A stretch of 64,000 nucleotides of DNA from Salipiger abyssi. GTDB lineage: Bacteria; Pseudomonadota; Alphaproteobacteria; Rhodobacterales; Rhodobacteraceae. Below the pieces are notes generated by a model. It was not told where the DNA came from and searched no databases. It saw nothing but the letters and a program-made list of their open reading frames with translations. The stretch lies in NCBI RefSeq assembly GCF_017311415.1, contig NZ_JAEKIS010000009.1, positions 146,076-210,075 of the forward strand, given 5' to 3'. Position 1 is the stretch's first letter; each line of letters begins with the position of its first letter. Shown here piece by piece: positions 49,449 through 58,356 of this stretch. The position numbers and the translations under genes were made by a program.

Positions 49449-49745
49449 TTAGAGTGAAAGCGCGAGCCGATAGCCGAGCGCCGTGATGATCGCAGCGAGC
49501 GCGAACCGGGTGGCGACGCGGGTGATGGCGAAGATCGAGATGTGGAGGAAAACCCGGTAGGCGAGCTCAAACGCTTCGAGCATGTCGTAGCCGTAGTTGC
49601 TCACGGCTATGTGCCGAAAGGTCTCCTGCGTTAACTCGAACAGCGGATTGGCCCACAGGAAGGCTGCGCCCAGACCCGCTATAACCGCGACAAAGTCATT
49701 CGGGTCAGAGCTACCGCTCTTAGGATTTTCGTGATATAAACTCAT
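49449..49745 (-). CDS. Hypothetical membrane protein
   Basis: 98 residues with hydrophobic stretches near 22-40 (DFVAVIAGLGAAFLWANP) and 63-98 (RVFLHISIFAITRVATRFALAAIITALGYRLALSL). Likely two or three helices. It begins the leftward transcript that includes the 51-residue gene. Divergent to the gene at 49848, with about 100 bases between them for promoters. Confidence 0.6.
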   Translation of the reverse strand: MSLYHENPKSGSSDPNDFVAVIAGLGAAFLWANPLFELTQETFRHIAVSNYGYDMLEAFELAYRVFLHISIFAITRVATRFALAAIITALGYRLALSL

Positions 49746-49847
49746 CGGTGAGATCCTCTTCAGCCTCTGAATGGTGGCTCACTACCGCCAACACAGAACA
49801 GAAAAGCATTAATCCCGTAGTTTTGAACGCAAGAGCTGCTTGCATCC

Positions 49848-50774
49848 ATGGACAAGAGTCTTCACCCGACCACAAAGTACCCCCCATCTTGGCGTCTCAC
49901 ATGTCGCAAGATCGTTGAGGTCTACATCTCGGTTCAGGAAGAGAAGACCGCCCAATCCTTTGGTGCTACCCGACTATGGAACGCGATCTTTGATGCTTGC
50001 GCTGACAAAGATCCTGAGTTTCCGAAAGCAGAGCTTGAGGCCTGGCTCAAACGGCAACACCTTGAGAATTGGCTAAAAAAAGGAAATGAGCCGAGGGACG
50101 GTGCCTTTCAGTTTATAGATCGATTTGTCAGGCGTCTTTTGGTCGGAGAGTTTGGCACACATGTGCGCGAACTCTTGAAAACCGAGCAGATTGAACGCAC
50201 TTCGAAGGGGCTTGCTGACATTTTTGAAATTTGGCAGGCAGATGGTGGGAATCAAATCGGCAAACCATTTTACGAGAATGTAACTATGGCATCGAAGGTC
50301 GCGCCAAATTCAAATTATCGTTGCTTTCTCAGGATAACGGGAATCTCAAATCGCGTCGTTTGCGCTGATGTAATCATAGTTCCGATTAATATGAATGATA
50401 GAGAGAAGGAAATGGATAGGGCCAGTTGGTATGTCAAGCATGCCAACTTGTGGCAGGCCTACTTTGCCCTCATCGATGTCGCTAATAGTTTGCAAGACTA
50501 TGATAGCTTCAGGCCGGTGAGGGGTGTGCTGTATGTGACCCGAACGGATATCAAGCGAGAGTGTACGCGAAATACAAGCATCAAAGATGCAAATATGTTT
50601 TGCTTTAATACTTTCGAAAAGGAGCTGCAAGTTACGTTGGGCGGCGACAGTTTTGAAGGCCATTTGACGCCAGGTACGCGTCGAAAACACAGTTCTTTTC
50701 TCGCTAGATTTACTCCAATTTCATCGAAGGACATTGATCGTGCCTTCGATGCTTGCGGGCATGGATTTATTTGA
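49848..50774 (+). CDS. Hypothetical protein of unknown family
   Basis: 308 residues, with lower GC and codon use unlike the core genome. The N-terminal 120 residues look helical (WRLTCRKIVEVYISVQEEKTA ... LWNAIFDACADKD); the C-terminal half is mixed (NYRCFLRITGISNRVVCADVIIVPINMND). No catalytic motif, signal or membrane helix. Its stop overlaps the start of the ankyrin-like gene (TGATG), so the pair is co-expressed. A toxin/immunity or defence role is only a guess from context. Confidence 0.6.
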   Translation: MDKSLHPTTKYPPSWRLTCRKIVEVYISVQEEKTAQSFGATRLWNAIFDACADKDPEFPKAELEAWLKRQHLENWLKKGNEPRDGAFQFIDRFVRRLLVGEFGTHVRELLKTEQIERTSKGLADIFEIWQADGGNQIGKPFYENVTMASKVAPNSNYRCFLRITGISNRVVCADVIIVPINMNDREKEMDRASWYVKHANLWQAYFALIDVANSLQDYDSFRPVRGVLYVTRTDIKRECTRNTSIKDANMFCFNTFEKELQVTLGGDSFEGHLTPGTRRKHSSFLARFTPISSKDIDRAFDACGHGFI

Positions 50775-51103
50775 TGGACGAAGTAAAGAGCGCCCCGGCT
50801 AGAATGGCTCCAAAGGAATTGGTGCAAGCCATTCTCAGGGACGATTTGCTCTTATTTCGGGCGGCCATCGATAGAGGAGAGAACCCTAGCGAGGTGTTTT
50901 ATGAGGGGATGTTTGCCCTTCAAATGTGCGCCAATTATGGCTCAATCAACGTGTTACTCGAACTTCTTCATAACTTTGATCTTGATGTATGGGAGCGAGG
51001 TTTAAGCGGGCATCTTCCAATCGATTACGCTTTAGCAAAGAACTACACCGACATTTATGAACTCCTGGATAGCGCCATGTATCCTAAGGAATGGTGGACA
51101 TAA
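50774..51103 (+). CDS. Small ankyrin-repeat-like protein
   Basis: 109 residues. Helical pairs such as ELVQAILRDDLLLFRAAIDRGENPSEV, MFALQMCANYGSINVLLELLHNF and GHLPIDYALAKNYTDIYELLDSA are ankyrin-like, giving two or three repeats. Such small proteins often act as binding partners of the preceding gene product. Coupled to the gene at 49848 by a one-base overlap. Confidence 0.6.
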   Translation: MDEVKSAPARMAPKELVQAILRDDLLLFRAAIDRGENPSEVFYEGMFALQMCANYGSINVLLELLHNFDLDVWERGLSGHLPIDYALAKNYTDIYELLDSAMYPKEWWT

Positions 51104-51348
51104 TCTCAGTATGCGACAGAAGTATAGGTGTTCGCGTAGAGATCCACCCGCATCAACCCTTCCAAGCCCCAAAAACATTCGCACAGCGCTGAAGCATCTG
51201 AGAGGTGGAAGATGCCAGTATTCGTGATGCGTACAAGTATGGAAACCGGATCGAGCACGGCTTATCCTCACTGCCCACAAGAAATGGCAATCACTTTACA
51301 AATTTGTCTTCGTGAAACCTCGCCCACCCCTTAAACTCTGCAAGAGTT

Positions 51349-52113
51349 ATGAGCAGAATAAACCTACCCAACGGCCTTGATGCATTAATGGCCGAGCTAT
51401 CACTCGAAGAAGTCATGCGCTTGATCGAACGCACGGCGCGATGGGTTGATCCGCAAACCTTTGCCTTGCTGCCCGTCTGGTATCCTGAATATGCGCGACG
51501 CGTGTACTTCTTCAAATCGAACTGGTCCGAACCGCAAATGAACACCAACCGAACAACAGGGAACAGTGTCCATAAACAGGAGGGTAATCTATACGCAAAC
51601 AAGGCGCTGACGCATGCGCTCGGGCTTCGGTCGGATGGGCGTGATGGCTGGACGTGCTGCCACCTATGGGGTGTTGACGATGCGAAGTATCAAGTGGCCA
51701 ATGCTGTCGTGCAGGACCGTCGCTTCTTCTCTTGCGTGGCCAATATGGTCCTTTTGCCGACGCCACTGAAGGCGTTCACTGACACCATGCCGGAAGTAAA
51801 ATCAATGCTGCGTATTTGCGCCCGCAACACCTATGGCTGGCAGTGCGATCATGAAACACAAACCGAATCCAACGAACTATTGGACGGTTGGAGCGACTGG
51901 CAGGACTACCCAGAGAGCTGGCCACGAAAACCCGGCAATTCTGAGCCGAAAGGCGTGATGAAGATCAACGCCGATATCAGAAAAACGGCGCAGCGTCGTT
52001 GGAAGGCCATACAAAACGATCTGCAAAACGCTGGACCCCACTACCCACGGGACGAAGTTTTGGCAACTTTGGACTACTGGAAAATGGACCCGGCCAAACC
52101 ATTAGCTTTGTAG
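51349..52113 (+). CDS. Hypothetical protein, possibly HNH-like
   Basis: 254 residues. The central part (WTCCHLWG ... FFSCVANMVLLPTPLKAFTDTMPEV ... QCDHE) has a His, Asn and His order with a Cys pair, faintly resembling HNH nucleases; the match is weak. The N-terminus MSRINLPNGLDALMAELSLEEVMRLIER is helical. It stands alone with gaps of 245 bases before and 600 after. The 245-base gap before it (51104-51348) shows nothing else. Confidence 0.5.
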   Translation: MSRINLPNGLDALMAELSLEEVMRLIERTARWVDPQTFALLPVWYPEYARRVYFFKSNWSEPQMNTNRTTGNSVHKQEGNLYANKALTHALGLRSDGRDGWTCCHLWGVDDAKYQVANAVVQDRRFFSCVANMVLLPTPLKAFTDTMPEVKSMLRICARNTYGWQCDHETQTESNELLDGWSDWQDYPESWPRKPGNSEPKGVMKINADIRKTAQRRWKAIQNDLQNAGPHYPRDEVLATLDYWKMDPAKPLAL

Positions 52114-52157
52114 CCTCTCGTGCATGGCTTTGAAGGTTTAGAGCGAACGCAAGATGT

Positions 52158-52670
52158 GTGTGGTAGTACCACACCGATCTTGGCAAGGGAGCCCGCTGCG
52201 CGCTCCCGTTGCATCCCTCCGGCTGCTGGCTCTTCCAGGGCATTGAACCCATTCCAGAGCCAGAAGACCGTATCGCCGGTCAAACACTCATGGGAGACTT
52301 CTGCTCTCCCAAACCCATCGATCAAAGGGCTATCGCGCCCCTTGAAACCACTCGCACCGTCTGGCCGTTGCATCACCAATCAGGGGAGCGTTCCTGCTAC
52401 CCCCGATACCCCCATGACCATTTCATGGAGACCATGGAAGGGAGCATTTCATAGCTGCCCTTCCGCTGGACCCATCCCATCGACCAAGGGGCGTTCCTGC
52501 CCCTGTGGAACCCTGACCAAGACCTTTCGAGGCCTCTGGACACCTGACCAACGCTCACGCGGCGTTGGATGCACGCCATGTCATGGAGACGCCTTCTGCG
52601 GGACCAACCACGCGCCGGTTGGAGGGCGTCCTGTGGATATTTCCACATCTTGTGCGACTCAGGGTGCACA
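52158..52670. other. Noncoding stretch with at least ten stem-loops
   Basis: No credible gene. Stems seen (left arm / right arm): 52158-52164 / 52168-52174, 52187-52192 / 52202-52207, 52291-52297 / 52305-52311, 52488-52492 / 52499-52503, 52548-52554 / 52562-52568, 52576-52580 / 52582-52586, 52604-52609 / 52617-52622, 52632-52637 / 52642-52647, 52651-52655 / 52666-52670. Imperfect ones lie at 52323-52344, 52383-52404 and 52422-52439. Several are preceded by GA(C/T)CAA, and CCCATCGA(T/C)CAA and GTTCCTGC each occur twice. This looks like a run of diverged hairpin units or a structured leader for the methyltransferase operon. Confidence 0.6.
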
Positions 52671-52719
52671 GCACTATCCAAGCTGATAACCTTGGTCAAA
52701 AAGGTAGGAGCCCGAGCAA

Positions 52720-55443
52720 GTGAACGCAGTCGAGATCGAAGAAGCCATCTCCAAGTTGGCCGAACAGCCCTTTGACGGTCAGGAGTTTCCCTATGCCTTC
52801 TTGGAGGCCTTCGGAAACAAGGCGACGACCATCAAGCGCCTGCGCAGCGGCTCATCCAACAAGTCTGATCTTGGCGGCGTGCTCCAGACCAACAACATCC
52901 ACCTCAAAGTCTGCCCTGAAGGCGAGGTCTCGCAGGCGCTCGCCGCGCTCAAAGCCAGCCAAGCGACCACGAAAGCCAAGGCCAAGTTCATTGTGGCCAC
53001 GGATGGAAACGACTTCGAAGCGGAAGACCTGATCGGTGGAGAAACCGTCGCTTGCGCCTACAAGGATTTCCCCGACCATTTCGGGTTTTTCCTGCCGCTC
53101 GCTGGCATCAGCACCGTCAAGCAAATCCGCGAAAGCGCCTTCGACATCAAGGCCACCGGACGGCTCAACAGACTCTATGTTGAGCTCCTGAAAACCAACC
53201 CTGAATGGGGCAGTTCCGAGCGCCGCCACGAAATGAACCATTTCATGGCGCGGCTGATCTTCTGCTTCTTTGCCGAAGATACCGACATCTTCCTCAAGCC
53301 CGACTTGTTCACGGCAACCATCGAGAAGATGAGCGCAAGCGACTCTTCGAACACCCACGAGATCATAAGCGAGCTCTTCCGCGCCATGAACACCAAGCGC
53401 GAAGATCGCGAGGCCGAGAAGATCGCACGCTGGGCGAATGACTTCCCATATGTGAACGGGGAACTCTTCTCAGGCAGCACAGAAGTTCCGCGCTTCACCC
53501 GTATTGCCCGTTCCTACCTTCTCCACATAGGCAATCTCGATTGGAAGAAGATCAACCCTGACATCTTCGGCTCGATGATCCAGGCCGTTGCCGATGACGA
53601 GGAACGCGGCGCGCTTGGGATGCACTACACATCCGTACCGAATATCCTGAAGGTGCTGAACCCGCTCTTCCTTGATGATCTGCGCGAGAAGCTGGACGAG
53701 GCAGGGGACAATCCCCGCAAGCTCCTCAACCTGCGCAATCGCATGGCGCGGATCAGGGTTTTCGATCCGGCTTGTGGTTCGGGCAATTTCCTCGTGATCG
53801 CCTACAAGGAGATGCGCAGCATCGAGGCTGATATCAACAAGCGGCGGGGTGAGGCAGATCGGCGAACCGAAATCCCGCTTACCAACTTTCGTGGGATCGA
53901 GCTGCGCGACTTTCCTGCCGAAATCGCGCGGCTGGCCCTGATCATCGCCGAATATCAGTGCGACGTACTCTATCGGGGGCAGCGAGAGGCACTGCGCGAC
54001 TTCCTACCGCTCGACGCGATGAACTGGATTACCTGTGGCAACGCTCTGCGGCTTGATTGGCTTAGTATCTGCCCGCCCACGGGCACAGGCGTAAAGATGC
54101 ACGGTGACGATCTGTTCAGTACCCCGCTTGATCAAGCCGAGATCGACTTCGAAAACGAAGGCGGCGAAACTTACATCTGTGGCAACCCCCCATTTACTGG
54201 CGCGCGCGAGCAAACAAAAGATCAAAAGGCCGATCTAAGAAATACATTAACGGAATTCACAGGCGTCAATAGCTTGGACTACGTAAGTGGATGGATTTAC
54301 AAATCTACTGACTACGGACGATACGTTGATTGCAAATCCGCCTTCGTTGCAACAAGTTCTTTATGCCAAGGGCAATCAATTCCGCTATTCTGGGGGCAAG
54401 TCTTAAATAGCTCAGATATATTTTTTGCTCATCGACCGTTTAAATGGAGCAACAATGCGCAAGGAAATGCTGCTGTATACTGCGTGATCGTCGGCCTTTC
54501 CAGGAAGCCCACAAAAGAAAAAACGATATTTGATGGTGATACTGCCAAGATGGCAACTTCGATATCTCCATACTTGACGAACAACGCAGTCGTTATTGTC
54601 CAAAAAACTGGCAAGCCTTTGGACGGTCGTCCAGAGCTCGTTTCTGGAAATCAATCTATTGATGGCGGCAATCTGATTATGGACAAGCCTGAGATGGACA
54701 GATTGATCTCCCAGAGACCTGAAATCTGCAATTTCATACGGCCGTTGTATGGGGCTGAGGATTTTGTGAAAGCGCGTCCAAGATACTGTATCTGGGTGCG
54801 AGATAATCAGGTCGAAGACGCCCAGCAGATTCCTGAAATCAAGGAGCGTATTGATCGTGTTCTTGATTATCGACGGAGCGGAGGCGAGGTCGCTCGAAGC
54901 CTTACTGAAATTCCTTTCCGTTTCAGGTATGTTCACGAGGCCAAGATTTTTATGATCGTTGTCCAACGGCATACAACGGATCGTCGCGATCTTATGCCGG
55001 TTGGCGTCCTGAAAGCTCCGGCGATTGTAACTGATGGCATCCAAGTGCTTTATGATCCAGAACTCTATAATTTAGCATTGCTCTCTTCCAAACTGCACAT
55101 GGCTTGGGTGAAAGCTGTTGCAGGCCGGTTGAAAGATGATCCACGCTACTCAAATACACTAGTTTATAACACCTTCCCTATCCCCAAGTTGACCGAGAAG
55201 AACAAGGAAGACCTGACCCGCTGCGCCGAGGACATCCTTCTGGCGCGCGAGGCGCATTTCCCCGCGACCATCGCCGATCTCTACGACCCCGAGAAGATGC
55301 CCGCCGACCTGCGCGCCGCCCATGACCGCAACGATGAGGTACTTGAGCGCATCTATATCGGACGCCGCTTCAAGAACGACACCGAGCGGTTGGAGAAGCT
55401 CTTCGAGCTTTACACCAAGATGACCAAGAAGGGGGCGGCATGA
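52720..55443 (+). CDS. MmeI-like DNA adenine methyltransferase
   Basis: 907 residues. The SAM motif FDPACGSGNFL is at about 348-358 and catalytic motif NPPF at about 489-492, the N6-adenine arrangement. The N-terminal 330 residues and helical spacer resemble MmeI-type type IIL enzymes, but I see no PD-ExK nuclease motif at the very N-terminus. The region about 560-800 (IFFAHRPFKWSNNAQGN ... IRPLYGAEDFVKARPRYCIW) is the likely target recognition domain. GTG start at 52720 with AGGTAGGAG upstream. The middle, 54230-55100, is AT-richer than the flanks, suggesting an exchanged recognition segment. It begins the overlapping four-gene cassette. Confidence 0.85.
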   Translation: MNAVEIEEAISKLAEQPFDGQEFPYAFLEAFGNKATTIKRLRSGSSNKSDLGGVLQTNNIHLKVCPEGEVSQALAALKASQATTKAKAKFIVATDGNDFEAEDLIGGETVACAYKDFPDHFGFFLPLAGISTVKQIRESAFDIKATGRLNRLYVELLKTNPEWGSSERRHEMNHFMARLIFCFFAEDTDIFLKPDLFTATIEKMSASDSSNTHEIISELFRAMNTKREDREAEKIARWANDFPYVNGELFSGSTEVPRFTRIARSYLLHIGNLDWKKINPDIFGSMIQAVADDEERGALGMHYTSVPNILKVLNPLFLDDLREKLDEAGDNPRKLLNLRNRMARIRVFDPACGSGNFLVIAYKEMRSIEADINKRRGEADRRTEIPLTNFRGIELRDFPAEIARLALIIAEYQCDVLYRGQREALRDFLPLDAMNWITCGNALRLDWLSICPPTGTGVKMHGDDLFSTPLDQAEIDFENEGGETYICGNPPFTGAREQTKDQKADLRNTLTEFTGVNSLDYVSGWIYKSTDYGRYVDCKSAFVATSSLCQGQSIPLFWGQVLNSSDIFFAHRPFKWSNNAQGNAAVYCVIVGLSRKPTKEKTIFDGDTAKMATSISPYLTNNAVVIVQKTGKPLDGRPELVSGNQSIDGGNLIMDKPEMDRLISQRPEICNFIRPLYGAEDFVKARPRYCIWVRDNQVEDAQQIPEIKERIDRVLDYRRSGGEVARSLTEIPFRFRYVHEAKIFMIVVQRHTTDRRDLMPVGVLKAPAIVTDGIQVLYDPELYNLALLSSKLHMAWVKAVAGRLKDDPRYSNTLVYNTFPIPKLTEKNKEDLTRCAEDILLAREAHFPATIADLYDPEKMPADLRAAHDRNDEVLERIYIGRRFKNDTERLEKLFELYTKMTKKGAA

Positions 55444-56303
55444 GCGGTTTCAACCGGATGACGATTGTCGCCGCAGTGGACGTGATTGCAGACTTCCATT
55501 CCCACAGCGACATGGCCGTCTTGGAAGTCCAGTGGGACCTGAATCAGTACGGTATTTCATCGACCAGCAAGTCGGCCCGCGTTGCGGACTGGTCAAGGAT
55601 TGCGACAACTTTGAACCCTGAGGTCATGACCGAAGCCGGAGAAGTGCATCTTGAGCGCGCCTTGGTGGATGCGGCTATCCGCGCGCCGGAGCACAGCAGA
55701 CAAAAGCCTGAATGGAAGAAGCTCGTGGCGGGACTGCGGTTTGATGGGTTCGAGCTCATCGAAATTGAAGTTCCGACGGGCCGTACAGGACTGTTTGGCG
55801 ACCCTGCTACAGAGACGCGGTATGAGCTGCGCCGTATGCTTCCAGAGGATGTACCCGAGATTGATTTTCGGGAAGCTGCCAGTGAAGTTGAACGCTTGCT
55901 GGATGAGCTGAGCTTACCAGTCGCAAAGGGGCATCTTCGGCAGGCGCTTTCAGCGTTTCAGAGGGGCGAATGGTCTTCCGCGAATGGAGAGCTGCGCAAC
56001 TTCTACGAAAACTATTTGAACGAGATCGCCGATGCTCTGGGTTATAGCGGCAAGGATGACAGCAGATTGCGCCGAGACTATCTCGGTGCAGGGGTCGAAC
56101 CGCCGTTTCTGTTGGACGAATACAATGAATGGAACGAGAACAATCAGAAGCCGCAATACGTGCAAGGCTTGATGAGCAGGATGCATCCGCATGGCGGCCA
56201 TCCTGGGTTGTCCGAGGAAGAGGACGCCACCTTCAGACTTCAGGTTTCGCTTATCACGGCGCGCCTATTTCTCAGACGATTTAAGCAACGAAAGACAGTT
56301 TGA
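55440..56303 (+). CDS. Unknown protein of methyltransferase cassette, possible HEPN-like C-terminus
   Basis: 287 residues, starting in ATGA overlap with the methyltransferase. The first part (VLEVQWDLNQYGISSTSKSARVADWSRIA) is beta-rich. The second part (HLRQALSAFQRGEWSSANGELRNFYENYLNEIADALG ... LSEEEDATFRLQVSLITARLFLRRF) has two long helices around a loop, reminiscent of HEPN-type or DUF4145-like helices seen in defence proteins, without the R-x4-H motif. Function unknown; tight coupling implies a subunit of the same system. Confidence 0.55.
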   Translation: MSGFNRMTIVAAVDVIADFHSHSDMAVLEVQWDLNQYGISSTSKSARVADWSRIATTLNPEVMTEAGEVHLERALVDAAIRAPEHSRQKPEWKKLVAGLRFDGFELIEIEVPTGRTGLFGDPATETRYELRRMLPEDVPEIDFREAASEVERLLDELSLPVAKGHLRQALSAFQRGEWSSANGELRNFYENYLNEIADALGYSGKDDSRLRRDYLGAGVEPPFLLDEYNEWNENNQKPQYVQGLMSRMHPHGGHPGLSEEEDATFRLQVSLITARLFLRRFKQRKTV

Positions 56304-56304
56304 T

Positions 56305-58356
56305 ATGAGTGAAAAATCTGCACCCACCGTTTCCGTCACTTATGCCCATAACGGCAGTTCGACCAAATCGAACGAGCTTGGCATGCGCCCGATGCAGGAG
56401 CGCGCTTATGAGAAACGTGGCGAGCAGTATCTCCTGATCAAGTCGCCGCCTGCCTCGGGCAAGAGCCGCGCACTCATGTTCATTGCGCTGGATAAGCTGC
56501 ACAATCAGGGGCTTCGCAAGGCCATCATCACCGTACCGGAGAAGTCCATCGGATCAAGTTTTGCCGATGAGCCGCTTTCCAAGTTCGGCTTCTGGACAGA
56601 TTGGCAGGTAGTGCCGAAGTGGAACCTTTGCAACGCGCCTGGCGGTGACGAGGGCAAGGTCGGGGCTGTCAAAACGTTCCTTGATAGCGAAGATCGCGCG
56701 CTGGTCTGCACCCATGCCACCTTCCGCTTTGCCGTAGACAAGTTCGGGATAGAAGCCTTTGATGATTGCCTTATCGCTGTGGACGAGTTCCACCACGTCT
56801 CCGCTAACCCCGAGAATAAGCTTGGCGCACACCTGGCCGAGCTGATCGCCCGCGACAAGGTGCATGTCGTGGCGATGACGGGATCGTATTTTAGGGGCGA
56901 TGCCGAGCCTGTGCTGATGCCGCATGACGAAGCGAAGTTCGATACCGTCACCTATACCTATTACGAGCAACTCAATGGCTATAAGTACCTGAAACAGCTT
57001 GATATTGGATATTTTTTCTACTCGGGCGCTTATGCCGACGACATCCTCAAGGTGCTCGATGCTGGCGAGAAGACCATCCTTCACATCCCGAGTGTCAATT
57101 CCCGCGAGAGCACCAAGGACAAGCACCGCGAAGTCGAGCACATCATTGATGAACTTGGCGATTGGCAGGGCACGGATGGTGCGACCGGCTTCCAGCTTGT
57201 GAAAACGCCGGAAGGCAAGGTTCTAAGGATTGCCGACCTCGTGGACGACGAGCCCGCCAAACGGGACAAGGTATCGGCGGCCCTGAAAGACCCTGCGCAG
57301 AAAAACAATCGCGATCATGTGGACATCATCATCGCTCTTGGCATGGCCAAAGAGGGCTTTGACTGGATATGGTGCGAGCACGCCTTGACCGTGGGCTACC
57401 GCGCCAGCCTGACGGAGATTGTGCAGATCATCGGGCGGGCAACGCGTGACGCGGAAGGAAAGACTCGCGCCCGCTTCACCAACTTGATCGCCGAACCAGA
57501 TGCCTCGGAAGAAGCCGTGACCGAGGCTGTGAACGACACGCTCAAAGCCATCGCCGCCAGCCTTCTAATGGAGCAGGTTCTCGCCCCGCGTTTCAATTTC
57601 ACTCCCAAGAAGCCCGACAGCGGGCCAGTGGAAGGCTTTGATTACGGTGAGGGCGGCTACAAGGAAGGTGAGTGCAATGTCGGCTTTAACGAGGATAGCG
57701 GACAGTTCCAGATCGAGATCAAAGGTCTCGCCGAGCCCAAAAGCAAGGAAGCCGAACGCATTTGCCAGCAAGATTTGAACGAGGTGATAGCAGCCTTTGC
57801 GCAGGACAAGACCACCATCGAACGCGGGCTCTTTGATGAAGAGCTTGTGCCCGAAGAGCTCACCCAAGTTCGCATGGGCAAAATCGTCAAAGACAAATAT
57901 CCAGAGCTAGACGAAGCGGATCAGGAAGCCGTGCGCCAGCATGCAATCGCCGCACTCAACCTGACCCAGAAAGCCAAAGAGATCGCACTTGGAAATGACA
58001 GCGAAGATCTCGCGGCGGGCAACACGGCGCTGATTGACGGAGTGCGCAAGTTCGCGATGGATGTGCGCGAACTCGATATCGACCTGATCGACCGGATCAA
58101 TCCGTTCAGCGAGGCCTATGCGATCCTCGCCAAGACGATGAGCGAGGAAAGCCTCAAGCAAGTGGCCGCTGTAATTTCCGCCAAGCGCGTGCAACTTTCC
58201 CCCGATGAGGCCCGTGACTTGGCGAAGCGTGCTCTGAAGTTCAAACAAGAGCGTGGCCGTTTGCCGTCAATTACCTCACCGGATGCCTGGGAGAAGAAGA
58301 TGGCCGAAGGCGTGGCCTTCCTGGCCCGAATGAAGGTGGAGGCTGCTAATGGCTAA
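56305..58356 (+). CDS. DEAD/DEAH-box helicase of defence cassette
   Basis: 683 residues, SF2. Walker A is PPASGKSRA (about residues 47-54), motif II DEFH (160-163), motif III VAMTGSY, and motif VI QIIGRATRD. After the two RecA lobes comes a 300-residue helical domain. It begins two bases after the stop of the previous gene, and its end overlaps the GIY-YIG gene by 8 bases. By analogy with type I and type III restriction, it would translocate DNA for the nuclease. A frame open back to 56191 is not used; the ATG at 56305 gives the normal start. Confidence 0.85.
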   Translation: MSEKSAPTVSVTYAHNGSSTKSNELGMRPMQERAYEKRGEQYLLIKSPPASGKSRALMFIALDKLHNQGLRKAIITVPEKSIGSSFADEPLSKFGFWTDWQVVPKWNLCNAPGGDEGKVGAVKTFLDSEDRALVCTHATFRFAVDKFGIEAFDDCLIAVDEFHHVSANPENKLGAHLAELIARDKVHVVAMTGSYFRGDAEPVLMPHDEAKFDTVTYTYYEQLNGYKYLKQLDIGYFFYSGAYADDILKVLDAGEKTILHIPSVNSRESTKDKHREVEHIIDELGDWQGTDGATGFQLVKTPEGKVLRIADLVDDEPAKRDKVSAALKDPAQKNNRDHVDIIIALGMAKEGFDWIWCEHALTVGYRASLTEIVQIIGRATRDAEGKTRARFTNLIAEPDASEEAVTEAVNDTLKAIAASLLMEQVLAPRFNFTPKKPDSGPVEGFDYGEGGYKEGECNVGFNEDSGQFQIEIKGLAEPKSKEAERICQQDLNEVIAAFAQDKTTIERGLFDEELVPEELTQVRMGKIVKDKYPELDEADQEAVRQHAIAALNLTQKAKEIALGNDSEDLAAGNTALIDGVRKFAMDVRELDIDLIDRINPFSEAYAILAKTMSEESLKQVAAVISAKRVQLSPDEARDLAKRALKFKQERGRLPSITSPDAWEKKMAEGVAFLARMKVEAANG

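Noticed and set aside
52158..52670. CRISPR array or retron msr/msd
   Set aside because: No identical direct repeats with even spacers, no cas genes, and no reverse transcriptase nearby.
52120..52686. 188-residue plus-strand frame across the hairpin array
   Set aside because: Composition is Pro/Ser/Cys-rich and unlike its neighbours, with no ribosome site; the repeated palindromes explain the sequence better.
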